Positions 47,860-58,593 of a stretch of 64,000 bases of DNA are shown piece by piece. The stretch spans positions 1 through 64,000 of the forward strand of contig NZ_JAGIBD010000008.1 in assembly GCF_017744555.1 (NCBI RefSeq), read 5' to 3'. Source of the DNA: Cellulomonas sp. Lineage in GTDB: Bacteria > Actinomycetota > Actinomycetes > Actinomycetales > Cellulomonadaceae. The first letter of the stretch is position 1, and every line of letters begins with the position of its first letter. The position numbers and the translations under genes were made by a program. The notes below the pieces were generated by a model. The model did not search any database and had not been told where the DNA came from. It saw only the letters and a program-made list of their open reading frames with translations.

Positions 47860-47863
47860 GGCG

Positions 47864-48328
47864 GTGACGTCCGGCCCGCGGGACGGTGCACCCGGCATCC
47901 CCGGGGCGGCGGCCACCCGCGGGCCGCGTCACGAGCTGATCCTGCGAGTCCGGCGCCCGCTGCTCGTCGCAGCGGGCATCGCGGCCGGCACGGTGCTGCT
48001 GGCTGTGCGTGACCCGCACGTGCGGGGCAGCTACTCGCTGTGCCCCTTCAACGCCCTGACGGGGCTGGCGTGCCCCGCGTGCGGCTGCCTGCGCGCGACC
48101 CACGACCTGGCGCACGGCGACCTTGCGGGCGCGTGGGGGATGAACCCGTTGTGGGTGCTGATGGTGCCCCTGGTGGCGGCGTTGTGGGTGCGCTGGTTCG
48201 CCGCGGCGGCCGCGGGGCGACCGACGCGGCCGATCCCCGTCCGGGCGGGCTGGGTCGGTCTGGCGGTGGTCCTGGTGTTCGCCGTGCTGCGCAACGTGCC
48301 CGTCCTCGCCCCGTGGCTGGCGCCCTGA
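47864..48328 (+). CDS. DUF2752 family membrane protein
   Basis: A protein of 154 residues from GTG at 47864; an upstream start at 47840 would lie inside the previous gene. The DUF2752 motif is LCPFNALTGLACPACGCLRATHDLAHGD, containing the paired Cys of CPACGC, with membrane helices on both sides (first near 29-46). The Cys cluster could bind metal or form disulfides. The family has no proven function. It follows the DUF4190 gene by 4 bp and probably shares its transcript. Confidence 0.82.
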   Translation: MTSGPRDGAPGIPGAAATRGPRHELILRVRRPLLVAAGIAAGTVLLAVRDPHVRGSYSLCPFNALTGLACPACGCLRATHDLAHGDLAGAWGMNPLWVLMVPLVAALWVRWFAAAAAGRPTRPIPVRAGWVGLAVVLVFAVLRNVPVLAPWLAP

Positions 48329-48417
48329 GCGTTCGACCGGATCGTCCGGATCCGGGGCGCCCGGTGCGCGGCGGTCCCACGGACCGGCGTGTGGTCGGGG
48401 TCACCCGCCGACGGCTC

Positions 48418-48423
48418 TACGAT
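48418..48423 (+). promoter_or_regulatory. Possible -10 (TACGAT) for trpC-trpB-trpA
   Basis: It lies 70 bases before the trpC start in a 165 bp gap. An in-frame ATG at 48422 right at the hexamer would extend TrpC by 24 unlikely residues and is not preferred. No leader peptide with Trp codons is seen. Confidence 0.3.
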
Positions 48424-48493
48424 GGCCGCCGGAGACTCCGTCGCCACCGAGGGCAGCGGGACGGCTCCGCACCGGGGAAGGAGTGAGGCTTCG

Positions 48494-49306
48494 ATGACCG
48501 TGCTGGACGACATCGTCGCAGGCGTCAGGGAGGACCTTGCCGTCCGCGAGGCGGCCACGCCGTTGGCGCTCGTGAAGGAGCTCGCCGCGAAGCGGCCGTC
48601 CGCGCTGGACGCGGTGGTCCGCCTCAAGGTCGAGGACGCGGTCACGGTGATCGCCGAGGTCAAGCGCTCGAGCCCGAGCAAGGGCTCGCTGGCCCCGATC
48701 AAGGACCCCGCTGCGCTGGCCGTCGAGTACGAGAAGGGCGGCGCCGCCGTCATCTCGGTGCTCACGGAGGAGCGCCGGTTCAAGGGCTCGCTCGCGGACC
48801 TCGACGCCGTGCGGGCGAAGGTCGACATCCCCGTGCTGCGCAAGGACTTCGTCGTCACGCCGTACCAGGTGTGGGAGGCGCGGGCGCACGGCGCCGACGT
48901 GGTGCTGCTCATCGTCGCGGCGCTCGAGCAGACCGTGCTCGAGTCGCTCGTCGAGCGGGTCCACTCGCTCGGCATGACCGCGCTCGTCGAGGTGCACGAC
49001 ACCGAAGAGGTCGCGCGTGCGGTCGACGCCGGCGCGCGGGTGATCGGCGTCAACGCGCGCAACCTGAAGTCGCTCGAGGTGGACCGGACCACGTTCTCGC
49101 GGGTCGCGCCCTCGATCCCGTCCGACATCGTGAGGATCGCCGAGTCGGGCGTGCGCGGGCCCCACGACGTCATGGACTACGCGCGCGCCGGTGCGGACGC
49201 GGTGCTCGTCGGCGAGGCGCTCGTCACGGACGACGCGCCGCGCAACTCGGTGGCCGACCTGGTCGCCGCGGGCGCCCACCCGTCGCTGCGGGCGGTGCGC
49301 CGGTGA
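48494..49306 (+). CDS. trpC: Indole-3-glycerol phosphate synthase
   Basis: A protein of 270 residues with a GGAAGGAG site. It closes the indole ring from CdRP. The barrel motifs are complete: [13 protein letters not shown] with the catalytic Lys, [53 protein letters not shown] and [12 protein letters not shown]. It stands alone as a single-function enzyme, without the TrpF domain seen in enterobacteria. The stop overlaps the trpB GTG by 4 bp. Confidence 0.97.
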   Translation: MTVLDDIVAGVREDLAVREAATPLALVKELAAKRPSALDAVVRLKVEDAVTVIAEVKRSSPSKGSLAPIKDPAALAVEYEKGGAAVISVLTEERRFKGSLADLDAVRAKVDIPVLRKDFVVTPYQVWEARAHGADVVLLIVAALEQTVLESLVERVHSLGMTALVEVHDTEEVARAVDAGARVIGVNARNLKSLEVDRTTFSRVAPSIPSDIVRIAESGVRGPHDVMDYARAGADAVLVGEALVTDDAPRNSVADLVAAGAHPSLRAVRR

Positions 49307-50607
49307 GCGGACGGCCCGACGTCCCCGGCATGCGGGACATCCGGTCCGGTGGTGGTCCGCTCGCTGCCCACCTCGGCCCGTACTTCGGGGACTTCGGCGG
49401 TCGCTTCGTCCCCGAGGCGCTCATCGCGGCGCTCGACGAGATCGACACGGAGTACCACAAGGCGCTCACGGACCCGGCGTTCGGCAAGGAGCTCGCGCGG
49501 CTCCACCGCACGTACACGGGCCGGCCGAGCCCGCTGACGGAGGTGCCGCGGTTCGCGCGCCACGTCGGCGAGGGCGTGCGGGTGTTCCTCAAGCGCGAGG
49601 ACCTCAACCACACCGGCTCGCACAAGATCAACAACGTGCTCGGCCAGGCGCTGCTCGTGAAGCGCATGGGCAAGACGCGGCTCATCGCCGAGACGGGCGC
49701 CGGTCAGCACGGCGTGGCGACGGCGACCGCGGCCGCGCTCATGGACCTCGAGTGCGTCATCTACATGGGCGAGGAGGACACGCGGCGCCAGGCGCTCAAC
49801 GTCGCCCGGATGGAGCTGCTCGGCGCGACGGTCGTCCCGGTGACGATCGGCACCCGCACGCTCAAGGACGCGATCAACGAGGCGCTGCGCGACTGGGTCG
49901 CCAACGTCGAGACGACGCACTACCTCCTCGGCACCGTCACCGGCCCGCACCCGTTCCCGGAGATGGTCCGCGACTTCCACCGCGTCATCGGCGAGGAGGC
50001 GCGCGCGCAGCTGCTCGACGAGATCGGCCGCCTGCCCGACGCGGTCGCGGCGTGCGTGGGCGGCGGGTCGAACGCGATGGGCATCTTCAACGCCTTCCTC
50101 GACGACCCCGACGTCCGCCTGTTCGGCTTCGAGGCCGGGGGAGAGGGCATCGAGTCCGGCCGCCACTCGGCCCGGTTCCGGGGCGGTGCACCCGGCGTGC
50201 TGCACGGCGCCAAGTCGTACCTGCTGCAGGACGAGGACGGCCAGACGCTGCCGAGCCACTCCGTCTCCGCGGGTCTCGACTACCCGAGCGTGGGGCCAGA
50301 GCACGCGTGGCTGCACGACATCGGCCGTGCCGACTACCGGCCCGTGACGGACGTCGAGGCGATGGACGCGTTCCGCCTGCTGTGCCGCACCGAGGGCATC
50401 ATCCCGGCGATCGAGTCGGCGCACGCGCTCGCGGGGGCCATCCAGGTCGGACGGGAGGCGTCGGCGTGGCGCGAGGACGGTCAGGAGCCCGTGCTGCTGG
50501 TCAACCTGTCGGGTCGTGGTGACAAGGACGTGGCGACGGCCGCGGCCTGGTTCGGGCTGATCGAGGACGAGCCGGTCGTGCTGGCCGACGAGGGGGAGCA
50601 GCTGTGA
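49303..50607 (+). CDS. trpB: Tryptophan synthase beta chain
   Basis: A protein of 434 residues. It joins indole and serine using pyridoxal phosphate. The cofactor Lys lies in [14 protein letters not shown], the Glu that guides catalysis in [14 protein letters not shown], and the phosphate loop in [13 protein letters not shown]. Start GTG overlaps trpC; the first 20 residues are variable. It overlaps the trpA GTG by 4 bp so that both subunits of the channelled complex are made together. Confidence 0.98.
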   Translation: MSGRPDVPGMRDIRSGGGPLAAHLGPYFGDFGGRFVPEALIAALDEIDTEYHKALTDPAFGKELARLHRTYTGRPSPLTEVPRFARHVGEGVRVFLKREDLNHTGSHKINNVLGQALLVKRMGKTRLIAETGAGQHGVATATAAALMDLECVIYMGEEDTRRQALNVARMELLGATVVPVTIGTRTLKDAINEALRDWVANVETTHYLLGTVTGPHPFPEMVRDFHRVIGEEARAQLLDEIGRLPDAVAACVGGGSNAMGIFNAFLDDPDVRLFGFEAGGEGIESGRHSARFRGGAPGVLHGAKSYLLQDEDGQTLPSHSVSAGLDYPSVGPEHAWLHDIGRADYRPVTDVEAMDAFRLLCRTEGIIPAIESAHALAGAIQVGREASAWREDGQEPVLLVNLSGRGDKDVATAAAWFGLIEDEPVVLADEGEQL

Positions 50608-51440
50608 CGGGGAGCGTCGTCGTGCGGTCGCAGGTCGGCGAACGGTTGGACAAGCTACGCGCGGACGAGGGACGTGCCGCGCTCATCGGCTACCTGCCGG
50701 TCGGGTTCCCGACCGTGGCGGGCTCGGTCGAGGCCGTCGACACGATGGTCGACGCCGGCGTCGACATCGTCGAGCTCGGCGTCCCGTACACGGACCCGGT
50801 CATGGACGGTCCCGTGATCCAGCGGGCCGCCGACATCGCGCTCGCCGGCGGCGCGCGCGTGCGCGACACGATCAGCGCGGTCGAGAAGGTGTCGGGCCGT
50901 GGCGCGCCCGTGCTGGTCATGACCTACTGGAACCTCGTCCTGCGCTACGGCGTCGACGCGTTCGCGCGCGATCTCGCTGCCGCCGGGGGCGCCGGGCTCA
51001 TCACGCCCGACCTCATCCCCGACGAGGGCGCCGACTGGATCGCGGCGTCGGACGCGCACGGTCTCGACCGTGTGTTCCTCGTCGCGCCCAGCTCGACGCC
51101 CGAGCGGCTCGCCTCGACGGCGGCCGCGTCCCGCGGCTTCGTCTACGCGGCGTCGACCATGGGCGTCACCGGGGAGCGCGCGACCGTGGGCTCGCGCGCC
51201 GAGGAGCTCGTCGCGCACACGCGCGCCGCGGGCGCCGAGCGCGTGTGCGTCGGCCTCGGGGTGTCCCGACCCGAGCAGGCCACCCAGGTCGCCGGGTACG
51301 CCGACGGCGTCATCGTCGGCTCCGCGCTCGTGCGGACCCTGCTCGACGCGGAGTCTGCGTCCGCGGGTCTCGACTCGCTCGCCCGGCTGACCGCCGACCT
51401 CGCCGCGGGCGTGGCGTCGGCCGCCCGGGTCGCCCCGTGA
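50604..51440 (+). CDS. trpA: Tryptophan synthase alpha chain
   Basis: A protein of 278 residues that splits indole-3-glycerol phosphate to indole and passes it to TrpB. The catalytic Glu is in [17 protein letters not shown] with the second acid Asp in TYTDP-type context, here PYTDPVMDG. The motif YLPVGFPT opens the barrel, and [10 protein letters not shown] with GVIVGSALV bind phosphate. Start GTG overlaps trpB; stop overlaps the lgt GTG, so all four genes form one tight unit. Confidence 0.97.
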   Translation: MTGSVVVRSQVGERLDKLRADEGRAALIGYLPVGFPTVAGSVEAVDTMVDAGVDIVELGVPYTDPVMDGPVIQRAADIALAGGARVRDTISAVEKVSGRGAPVLVMTYWNLVLRYGVDAFARDLAAAGGAGLITPDLIPDEGADWIAASDAHGLDRVFLVAPSSTPERLASTAAASRGFVYAASTMGVTGERATVGSRAEELVAHTRAAGAERVCVGLGVSRPEQATQVAGYADGVIVGSALVRTLLDAESASAGLDSLARLTADLAAGVASAARVAP

Positions 51441-52315
51441 GCGGCCTCGCGACCTCGATCCCGAGCCCGTCGCAGGGCGTGTGGCACCTCGGGCCGTTCC
51501 CTGTGCGGGCGTACGCGTTCGCGATCCTGATCGGCATCGTCGTCGCGCTGTGGATGACGCGGCGGCGGTGGGTCGAACGAGGTGGGGACGCCGACACGGT
51601 CCTCGAGATCTCGTTCTGGGCCGTCCCGTTCGGGATCCTCGGCGGGCGGCTGTACCACGTCATCACCTCGCCCGACGCGTACTTCGGCGAGGGCGGCGAG
51701 CCGTGGCGCGCGCTCGCCATCTGGGAGGGCGGCCTCGGCATCTGGGGTGCCGTCGCGCTCGGCGCGGTCGGTGCGTGGATCGGGTGCCGTCGCAACGGGG
51801 TCCGGCTCGCACCGTTCGCCGACGCGCTCGCCCCGGGCCTGCTCGTCGCACAGGCGATCGGCCGGCTCGGCAACTGGTTCAACCAGGAGCTGTTCGGCGG
51901 CCCGACGAGCCTGCCGTGGGGCCTCCAGATCGACGACGCGCACCTGCCGCCGGGCTACGAGTCCGGCACGCTGTTCCACCCGACGTTCCTCTACGAGATC
52001 GTCTGGAACCTCGCGGGCGCCGCCCTGCTCCTCTGGCTGGACCGGCGCTACCGGCTCGGGCACGGCCGCGTGTTCTGGCTCTACGTGGTCGTCTACACGA
52101 CCGGACGGCTCTGGATCGAGCTGCTCCGGATCGACACGGCGCACCACATCCTGGGGCTGCGCCTCAACGTCTGGACGTCCATCATCGTGGGCCTCGGCGC
52201 GCTGGTAGCGTTCGTCGTGGTCGGGCGCCGGCATCCTGGGCGCGACACGACACTCCTGCGAGAACCCCCACAGGCGCAGGACGACGAGGAGAGCACGTCG
52301 GAGCCCGCTCGCTGA
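51437..52315 (+). CDS. lgt: Prolipoprotein diacylglyceryl transferase
   Basis: A protein of 292 residues with about seven membrane helices. It attaches diacylglycerol from phosphatidylglycerol to the lipobox Cys of prolipoproteins. The Lgt signature is [16 protein letters not shown], with [12 protein letters not shown] later; the N-terminal [13 protein letters not shown] and [10 protein letters not shown] are also typical. Lipoproteins elsewhere in the window (ThiY-like, FKBP) are its likely clients. Its coupling to trpA is common in actinobacteria. Confidence 0.96.
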   Translation: MSGLATSIPSPSQGVWHLGPFPVRAYAFAILIGIVVALWMTRRRWVERGGDADTVLEISFWAVPFGILGGRLYHVITSPDAYFGEGGEPWRALAIWEGGLGIWGAVALGAVGAWIGCRRNGVRLAPFADALAPGLLVAQAIGRLGNWFNQELFGGPTSLPWGLQIDDAHLPPGYESGTLFHPTFLYEIVWNLAGAALLLWLDRRYRLGHGRVFWLYVVVYTTGRLWIELLRIDTAHHILGLRLNVWTSIIVGLGALVAFVVVGRRHPGRDTTLLREPPQAQDDEESTSEPAR

Positions 52316-52368
52316 CCGCGAGCGACCGAGCGAGCCATCTCAACACGAGCGGCGATGCAGCCACGGAT

Positions 52369-52384
52369 GTTTCCGGGTTGTATC
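52369..52384 (+). promoter_or_regulatory. Possible GlnR-type site upstream of gltB
   Basis: Read on the minus strand the site is GATAC, six bases, GAAAC. The second half matches the actinobacterial GlnR consensus half-site exactly and the spacing is right, but the first half has a mismatch. It lies about 90 bp before the gltB ATG. Nitrogen control of glutamate synthase would make sense; this is an inference from a short motif. Confidence 0.3.
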
Positions 52385-52472
52385 GTCGCCCACACGTCTG
52401 GGCCGACGACGTCCCGCGTTCCCCATGTTCGTGCTATGCCCCGGCCCCCCGGGGTCCGTGAGGACGGTGCTG

Positions 52473-55400
52473 ATGTCGACGTCGCCCGTGAGCCCCGACG
52501 CACCCGCGTCGGCCGCCCCGGTGAGGCAGGGTCTCTACGACCCGTCCGCCGAGCACGACGCGTGCGGTTTCGCGTTCGTCGCCACGCTGCGTGGCACCCC
52601 CGGCCGTGACATCGTCGACGCCGGTCTCACCGCGCTGCTCAACCTCGACCACCGCGGCGCGGTCGGCGCCGAGGAGGACAGCGGCGACGGCGCCGGCATC
52701 CTCACGCAGATCCCCGACGCGTTCCTGCGTGACGTGGTCGACGCGGACCTGCCCCAGGCGGGCTTCTACGCGATCGGCATGGCGTTCCTGCCCGTCGACG
52801 AGGCCGAGCAGCGCACGGTGGTCGCGGCGATCGAGTCGATCGCGGCCGAGGAGAAGCTCGACGTCCTCGCGTGGCGCGACGTCACGGTCACGGCCGACCT
52901 CGTCGGTCCGACGGCGCGCGCGTCGATGCCCGTGTTCCGCCAGCTCGTCGTCGCGGACCCGTCGCGGGAGCTGTCGGGGATCGACCTCGACCGGCGTGCG
53001 TACCGGCTGCGCAAGCGGAGCGAGCGCGAGCTGGGCGTGTACTTCGCGTCGCTCTCGTCGCGCACCATCGCGTACAAGGGCATGCTCACCACGGGTCAGC
53101 TCGAGCCGTTCTTCGCCGACCTGTCGGACCCGCGGTACGCGAGCGAGATCGCGCTCGTGCACTCGCGGTTCTCGACGAACACGTTCCCGTCGTGGCCGCT
53201 CGCGCAGCCGTTCAGGATGGTCGCGCACAACGGCGAGATCAACACGGTCCGCGGCAACCGGAACTGGATGGCGGCCCGTGAGGGCACGCTCGCGAGCGAG
53301 GCGCTCGGCGACCTGGCGCCGCTGCTGCCGGTGTGTACGCCCGGCGGCTCGGACTCGGGCAGCTTCGACGAGGTGCTCGAGCTGCTGCACCTGTCGGGCC
53401 GCTCGTTGCCCCACGCCGTGATGATGATGATCCCGGAGGCGTGGGAGAACCACGCCCAGATGGATCCCGCTCGTCGTTCGTTCTACGAGTACCACTCGAC
53501 CCTCATGGAGCCGTGGGACGGCCCGGCGGCGATGACGTTCACGGACGGCACGCTCGTCGGCTCGGTCCAGGACCGCAACGGCCTGCGCCCCGGCCGGTTC
53601 TGGGTGACGGAGGACGGCCTGGTCGTCTGCGCGTCCGAGGCCGGCGTGCTCGACATCGACCCTGCGACCGTCGTCGCGAAGGGCCGCCTGGAGCCCGGCC
53701 GCATGTTCCTCGTCGACACCGGCAAGGGCCGGATCGTCGAGGACCAGGAGATCAAGGCCCAGCTCGCCGCGCAGCGCCCGTACGCCGAGTGGGTCCGCGA
53801 CAACTCGGTCTACCTCGAGCAGCTGCCCGAGCGTGAGCACGTCGCGCACTCGGCGGCGTCGGTGCGCCGTCGTCAGCGCGCGTTCGGGTACACCGAGGAG
53901 GAGCTCAAGATCCTGCTCAGCCCGATGGCAGCCAACGGCGCCGAGCCGCTCGGCGCGATGGGTTCGGACACGCCCGTCGCGGTGCTGTCGAGCCGTCCGC
54001 GGCTGCTGTTCGACTACTTCACGCAGATGTTCGCGCAGGTCACGAACCCGCCGCTCGACGCGATCCGCGAGGAGCTCGTCACCGCGATCGGCGGCGCGAT
54101 CGGCCCGGAGCCGAACCTGCTCGAGGACGGCCCGGAGCACGCGCGCAAGCTGATCCTGCCGTTCCCGGTGATCGACAACGACCAGCTCGCGAAGATCGTG
54201 CACGTCCAGAAGGAGCCGTCGCTCGGCTTCCGGGCGACCACGATCCGTGGTCTCTACCGTGCCGAGGGCGGCGGCGAGGCGCTCGAGGCCCGCCTCGAGG
54301 AGATCTTCGCGGAGGTCGACGCGGCGGTCGCCGACGGCGTGAGCTTCCTCGTGCTGTCGGACCGCAACTCGGACGCCGACCTGGCGCCGATCCCGTCGCT
54401 GCTGCTGCTGTCCGCGGTGCACCACCACACGCTGCGCCGGCACACCCGCACGCAGATCTCGCTCGTCGTCGAGGCCGGCGACGTCCGCGAGGTGCACCAC
54501 GTCGCGCTCCTCATCGGGTACGGCGCGGCCGCGGTCAACCCGTACCTCGCGATGGAGACGGTCGAGGAGCTCGCGCGCAACGGCTACCTCGGCACCGTCG
54601 GCCCGCAGAAGGCCGTCGCGAACCTCATCAAGGCGCTCGGCAAGGGCGTCCTCAAGGTCATGTCGAAGATGGGCATCTCGACGATCGCGTCGTACCGCGG
54701 CGCGCAGGTGTTCGAGGCGATCGGCCTGTCGCACGCGCTCGTCGACCGGTACTTCACGGGCACCACGAGCCGGCTCGGCGGCATCGGGCTCGACGTCATC
54801 GCGGCCGAGGTCGCGGCCCGGCACGCCGACGCGTACCCGGCGAGCGGCAACCGGCTCGCGCACCAGCGCCTGGCGGTCGGCGGCGAGTACCAGTGGCGCC
54901 GTGACGGCGAGGACCACCTGTTCGACCCCGAGACGGTGTTCCGCCTGCAGCACTCCACCCGGACGCGGCAGATGGACATCTTCCGGCAGTACACGAGCCG
55001 GGTCGACGACCAGTCGTCGCGCCTCATGACGCTGCGCGGGCTGCTGTCCTTCAAGGAGGGCGTGCGCGAGCCCGTGCCGCTTGACGAGGTCGAGCCCGTG
55101 AGCGAGATCGTCAAGCGGTTCAACACCGGTGCGATGTCGTACGGCTCCATCTCGGCGGAGGCGCACGAGACGCTCGCTGTCGCGATGAACCGGATCGGCG
55201 CGAAGTCGAACACCGGTGAGGGCGGCGAGGACCCGGAGCGCCTGCACGACCCGGAGCGCCGGTCGGCGATCAAGCAGATCGCGTCCGGCCGGTTCGGCGT
55301 GACGAGCGAGTACCTGACCAACGCGGACGACATCCAGATCAAGCTCGCCCAGGGCGCCAAGCCCGGCGAGGGCGGTCAGCTGCCCGGTCACAAGGTGTAC

Positions 55401-57044
55401 CCGTGGGTCGCGAAGACCCGGCATTCGACGCCGGGCGTCGGCCTCATCTCGCCGCCGCCGCACCACGACATCTACTCGATCGAGGACCTGGCGCAGCTCA
55501 TCCACGACGCCAAGAACGCGAACCCGCGCGCCCGGATCCACACCAAGCTCGTGAGCGAGTTCGGTGTCGGGACCATCGCGGCGGGTGTCGCGAAGGCGCA
55601 CTCAGACGTCGTGCTCATCTCGGGCCACGACGGCGGCACGGGCGCGAGCCCGCTCACGTCGCTCAAGCACGCGGGCACGCCGTGGGAGATCGGCCTGGCC
55701 GAGACCCAGCAGACCCTGGTGCTGAACAACCTGCGCGACCGCGTCGTGGTGCAGGTGGACGGCCAGCTCAAGACGGGCCGCGACGTCGTCGTCGGCGCCC
55801 TGCTCGGGGCCGAGGAGTTCGGCTTCGCGACCGCGCCGCTGGTGGTGTCGGGCTGCATCATGATGCGCGTCTGCCACCTCGACACCTGCCCGGTCGGCGT
55901 CGCGACGCAGAACCCGGAGCTGCGGGCGCGGTTCACGGGCAAGCCCGAGTTCGTCGTCACGTTCATGGAGTTCATCGCGCAGGAGGTCCGGGAGCTGCTC
56001 GCGCAGCTCGGCTTCCGCAGCCTCGAGGAGGCCGTCGGCCACGTCGAGATGCTCGACACGCGTGCGGCGATCGACCACTGGAAGGCCGAGGGCCTCGACC
56101 TCGGGCCGGTGCTCGCGGTGCCCGAGCCGGTGCCCGGCTCGTCGCTGTTCCACACGCAGGACCAGGACCACGGCCTGCACCGGGCACTCGACAACCAGCT
56201 GATCGCCCTGGCGCAGGACGCGCTCGAGCGCAGCGAGCCGGTGCGCATCGCCCTGCCGATCCGCAACGTCAACCGCACGGTCGGCACGATGCTCGGCCAC
56301 GAGGTCACCAAGCGGTTCGGCGGTGCCGGCCTGCCCGACGACACGATCGACGTCACGCTGACCGGGTCCGCCGGACAGTCGTTCGGCGCGTTCGTGCCGC
56401 GCGGCGTGACCCTGCGGCTGTTCGGCGACGCGAACGACTACGTCGGCAAGGGCCTGTCGGGTGGGCGCATCGTGATCCGTCCCGACCGCAGCGCGGTGCT
56501 GCAGAGCGAGATCAACGTGGTCGCGGGCAACGTCATCGGCTACGGCGCGACCACCGGGCAGATCTTCCTGCGCGGCCTGGTCGGCGAGCGGTTCGGCGTC
56601 CGGAACTCCGGCGCGACGCTCGTCGTCGAGGGCGTCGGCGACCACGGCTGCGAGTACATGACCGGCGGCACCGTGCTCGTCCTCGGCCCGACCGGGCGCA
56701 ACTTCGGAGCGGGCATGTCGGGTGGCACGGCCTACGTGCTCGACCTCGTGCCCGCGCTCGTCAACCTCGAGGCGGTCCGCTCCGGCGAGCTGTCCCTCGG
56801 CGCCCTCGACGACGAGGACGCCGCGGTCGTCGAGCAGCTCCTGCGCACGCACCACGAGGAGACGGGCTCGCCCGTCGCCGCGCAGCTGCTCGAGGACTTC
56901 GCGACGTCCCGGGCGCGGTTCACGCGCCTCCTGCCCACCGAGTACGCCCGCGTCCGCCGTGCGCTCGCCCAGGCCGAGGCCGACGGCCTCGACCCGGCAG
57001 CCCCCGGCGTGTGGGACCAGATCCTGGAGGTGGCCCGTGGCTGA
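52473..57044 (+). CDS. gltB: Glutamate synthase large subunit
   Basis: A protein of 1523 residues, normal size. The amidotransferase nucleophile is Cys31 in [10 protein letters not shown], exposed after removal of a 30-residue propeptide. The ATG at 52473 has a GAGGACG site; an ATG at 52425 is also open. The FMN domain and the 3Fe-4S cluster motif C-x5-C-x4-C ([15 protein letters not shown]) lie near residue 1128, and the C-terminal GXGXG beta-helix region is present. It makes two glutamates from glutamine and 2-oxoglutarate with reducing power from GltD, whose start overlaps by 8 bp. Confidence 0.97.
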   Translation: MSTSPVSPDAPASAAPVRQGLYDPSAEHDACGFAFVATLRGTPGRDIVDAGLTALLNLDHRGAVGAEEDSGDGAGILTQIPDAFLRDVVDADLPQAGFYAIGMAFLPVDEAEQRTVVAAIESIAAEEKLDVLAWRDVTVTADLVGPTARASMPVFRQLVVADPSRELSGIDLDRRAYRLRKRSERELGVYFASLSSRTIAYKGMLTTGQLEPFFADLSDPRYASEIALVHSRFSTNTFPSWPLAQPFRMVAHNGEINTVRGNRNWMAAREGTLASEALGDLAPLLPVCTPGGSDSGSFDEVLELLHLSGRSLPHAVMMMIPEAWENHAQMDPARRSFYEYHSTLMEPWDGPAAMTFTDGTLVGSVQDRNGLRPGRFWVTEDGLVVCASEAGVLDIDPATVVAKGRLEPGRMFLVDTGKGRIVEDQEIKAQLAAQRPYAEWVRDNSVYLEQLPEREHVAHSAASVRRRQRAFGYTEEELKILLSPMAANGAEPLGAMGSDTPVAVLSSRPRLLFDYFTQMFAQVTNPPLDAIREELVTAIGGAIGPEPNLLEDGPEHARKLILPFPVIDNDQLAKIVHVQKEPSLGFRATTIRGLYRAEGGGEALEARLEEIFAEVDAAVADGVSFLVLSDRNSDADLAPIPSLLLLSAVHHHTLRRHTRTQISLVVEAGDVREVHHVALLIGYGAAAVNPYLAMETVEELARNGYLGTVGPQKAVANLIKALGKGVLKVMSKMGISTIASYRGAQVFEAIGLSHALVDRYFTGTTSRLGGIGLDVIAAEVAARHADAYPASGNRLAHQRLAVGGEYQWRRDGEDHLFDPETVFRLQHSTRTRQMDIFRQYTSRVDDQSSRLMTLRGLLSFKEGVREPVPLDEVEPVSEIVKRFNTGAMSYGSISAEAHETLAVAMNRIGAKSNTGEGGEDPERLHDPERRSAIKQIASGRFGVTSEYLTNADDIQIKLAQGAKPGEGGQLPGHKVYPWVAKTRHSTPGVGLISPPPHHDIYSIEDLAQLIHDAKNANPRARIHTKLVSEFGVGTIAAGVAKAHSDVVLISGHDGGTGASPLTSLKHAGTPWEIGLAETQQTLVLNNLRDRVVVQVDGQLKTGRDVVVGALLGAEEFGFATAPLVVSGCIMMRVCHLDTCPVGVATQNPELRARFTGKPEFVVTFMEFIAQEVRELLAQLGFRSLEEAVGHVEMLDTRAAIDHWKAEGLDLGPVLAVPEPVPGSSLFHTQDQDHGLHRALDNQLIALAQDALERSEPVRIALPIRNVNRTVGTMLGHEVTKRFGGAGLPDDTIDVTLTGSAGQSFGAFVPRGVTLRLFGDANDYVGKGLSGGRIVIRPDRSAVLQSEINVVAGNVIGYGATTGQIFLRGLVGERFGVRNSGATLVVEGVGDHGCEYMTGGTVLVLGPTGRNFGAGMSGGTAYVLDLVPALVNLEAVRSGELSLGALDDEDAAVVEQLLRTHHEETGSPVAAQLLEDFATSRARFTRLLPTEYARVRRALAQAEADGLDPAAPGVWDQILEVARG

Positions 57045-58497
57045 CCCCCGCGGCTTCCTGAAGGTCCGTGAGCGCGAGCTCCCGGCCAACCGCCCCGTCG
57101 AGGTGCGCCTGCGCGACTGGAAGGACGTGCACGCCCACCTCGAGGAGGGCCAGCCGTTCCTCAAGCAGCAAGCGGGCCGCTGCATGGACTGCGGCATCCC
57201 GTTCTGCCACAACGGCTGCCCGCTCGGGAACCTCATCCCGGACTGGAACGACCTGGTGTGGCGCGAGCAGTGGTCGGACGCGATCGACCGTCTGCACGCG
57301 ACGAACAACTTCCCGGAGTTCACCGGGCGCATCTGCCCTGCGCCGTGCGAGTCGAGCTGCGTGCTCGGCATCAACCAGCCCGCGGTGACGATCAAGAACA
57401 TCGAGGTCTCGATCATCGACGAGGCCTACGAGCGGGGCTACGTCACCCCGCAGGTGCCGCAGCGCCTCACCGGGCACACGGTCGCGATCGTCGGCTCGGG
57501 CCCGGCCGGCCTGGCCGCCGCGCAGCAGCTCACGCGCGCGGGTCACACGGTGGCCGTGTACGAGCGTGACGACGCCATCGGCGGTCTCATGCGGTACGGC
57601 GTGCCGGACTTCAAGCTCGAGAAGATCCACATCGACCGCCGGCTGGCGCAGATGGAGGCCGAGGGCACCCGGTTCCGTCCGGGCGTCGAGATCGGCCGCG
57701 ACCTCACGTGGGCGCAGCTGCAGGCCCGCTACGACGCGATCGTCATCGCCACGGGTGCGACGGTCCCGCGCGAGCTGCGGGTGCCCGGCAAGGAGCTCGG
57801 CGGCGTGCACGTCGCGATGGAGTTCCTGCACCAGGCCAACGCGGTCGCCGCCGGGAAGACGGTCGAGAACCAGATCACGGCCGAGGGCAAGCACGTCGTC
57901 ATCATCGGCGGCGGCGACACCGGCTCGGACTGCCTCGGCACCGCGCTGCGCCAGGGGGCGGCGTCCGTCACGACGCTCGCGATCGGCAAGCGACCGCCGG
58001 AGGAGCGTCCCGCGCACCAGCCGTGGCCGACGGACCCGATCCTGTTCGAGGTCTCGTCGTCCCACGAGGAGGGCGGTGCGCGCGACTACCTCGCGTCGAC
58101 CGTCGAGTTCCTCGGCGACGGCAAGGTCGAGCGCCTGCGCCTCGCGACCACCGAGTACCTCTCGGACGGTCGTCGCGTGCCCACGCCCGGCACCGAGCGG
58201 GAGATCCCGGCGGACCTCGTGCTCGTCGCGATGGGCTTCACCGGACCCGAGACCGAACCGCTCACGGAGCAGCTCGGCATCGAGCTCACCGAGCGCGGCC
58301 TCGTCACGCGTGGCGACGACTTCGCGACCTCCGTCCCGGGTGTGTTCGTCGCCGGTGACGCGGGTCGCGGCCAGTCGCTCATCGTGTGGGCGATCGCCGA
58401 GGGCCGTGCGGCAGCTGCCGCCGTCGACACGTACCTGTCCGGCAGCACCGAGCTGCCGTCACCGGTGACCGCGTCCACCGTGGCGATGCGCCCGTAA
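57037..58497 (+). CDS. gltD: Glutamate synthase small subunit
   Basis: A protein of 486 residues; GTG start with GGAGG just upstream inside the end of gltB. N-terminal Cys groups [17 protein letters not shown] and CPAPCESSC hold the two 4Fe-4S clusters. The FAD fingerprint is [17 protein letters not shown] and the NADPH fingerprint [15 protein letters not shown]. It passes electrons from NADPH to Glt[16 protein letters not shown] motif closes the FAD domain. In the 96 bp gap after it, CCGACC and GGTCGG could form a weak hairpin. Confidence 0.97.
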   Translation: MADPRGFLKVRERELPANRPVEVRLRDWKDVHAHLEEGQPFLKQQAGRCMDCGIPFCHNGCPLGNLIPDWNDLVWREQWSDAIDRLHATNNFPEFTGRICPAPCESSCVLGINQPAVTIKNIEVSIIDEAYERGYVTPQVPQRLTGHTVAIVGSGPAGLAAAQQLTRAGHTVAVYERDDAIGGLMRYGVPDFKLEKIHIDRRLAQMEAEGTRFRPGVEIGRDLTWAQLQARYDAIVIATGATVPRELRVPGKELGGVHVAMEFLHQANAVAAGKTVENQITAEGKHVVIIGGGDTGSDCLGTALRQGAASVTTLAIGKRPPEERPAHQPWPTDPILFEVSSSHEEGGARDYLASTVEFLGDGKVERLRLATTEYLSDGRRVPTPGTEREIPADLVLVAMGFTGPETEPLTEQLGIELTERGLVTRGDDFATSVPGVFVAGDAGRGQSLIVWAIAEGRAAAAAVDTYLSGSTELPSPVTASTVAMRP

Positions 58498-58581
58498 GAC
58501 CACCCCCCGACCTCGTCGCCCTACCGGCCGGCCCTGGGGGTCGGACGGGACGTTGGTCTGATCACGTAAACCAGGAAGGCA

Positions 58582-58587
58582 TAGGCT
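58582..58587 (+). promoter_or_regulatory. -10 hexamer TAGGCT for pyk
   Basis: Six bases before the pyk ATG. A purine-rich AGGAAGG lies upstream of the hexamer and so would not be in the message, which supports leaderless translation of a major glycolytic gene. Confidence 0.5.
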
Positions 58588-58593
58588 CGTCCC

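Noticed and set aside
48422..48496. In-frame ATG that would extend TrpC or encode a trp leader
   Set aside because: The added residues have no Trp codons and no family match. The ribosome site GGAAGGAG is right for the ATG at 48494.
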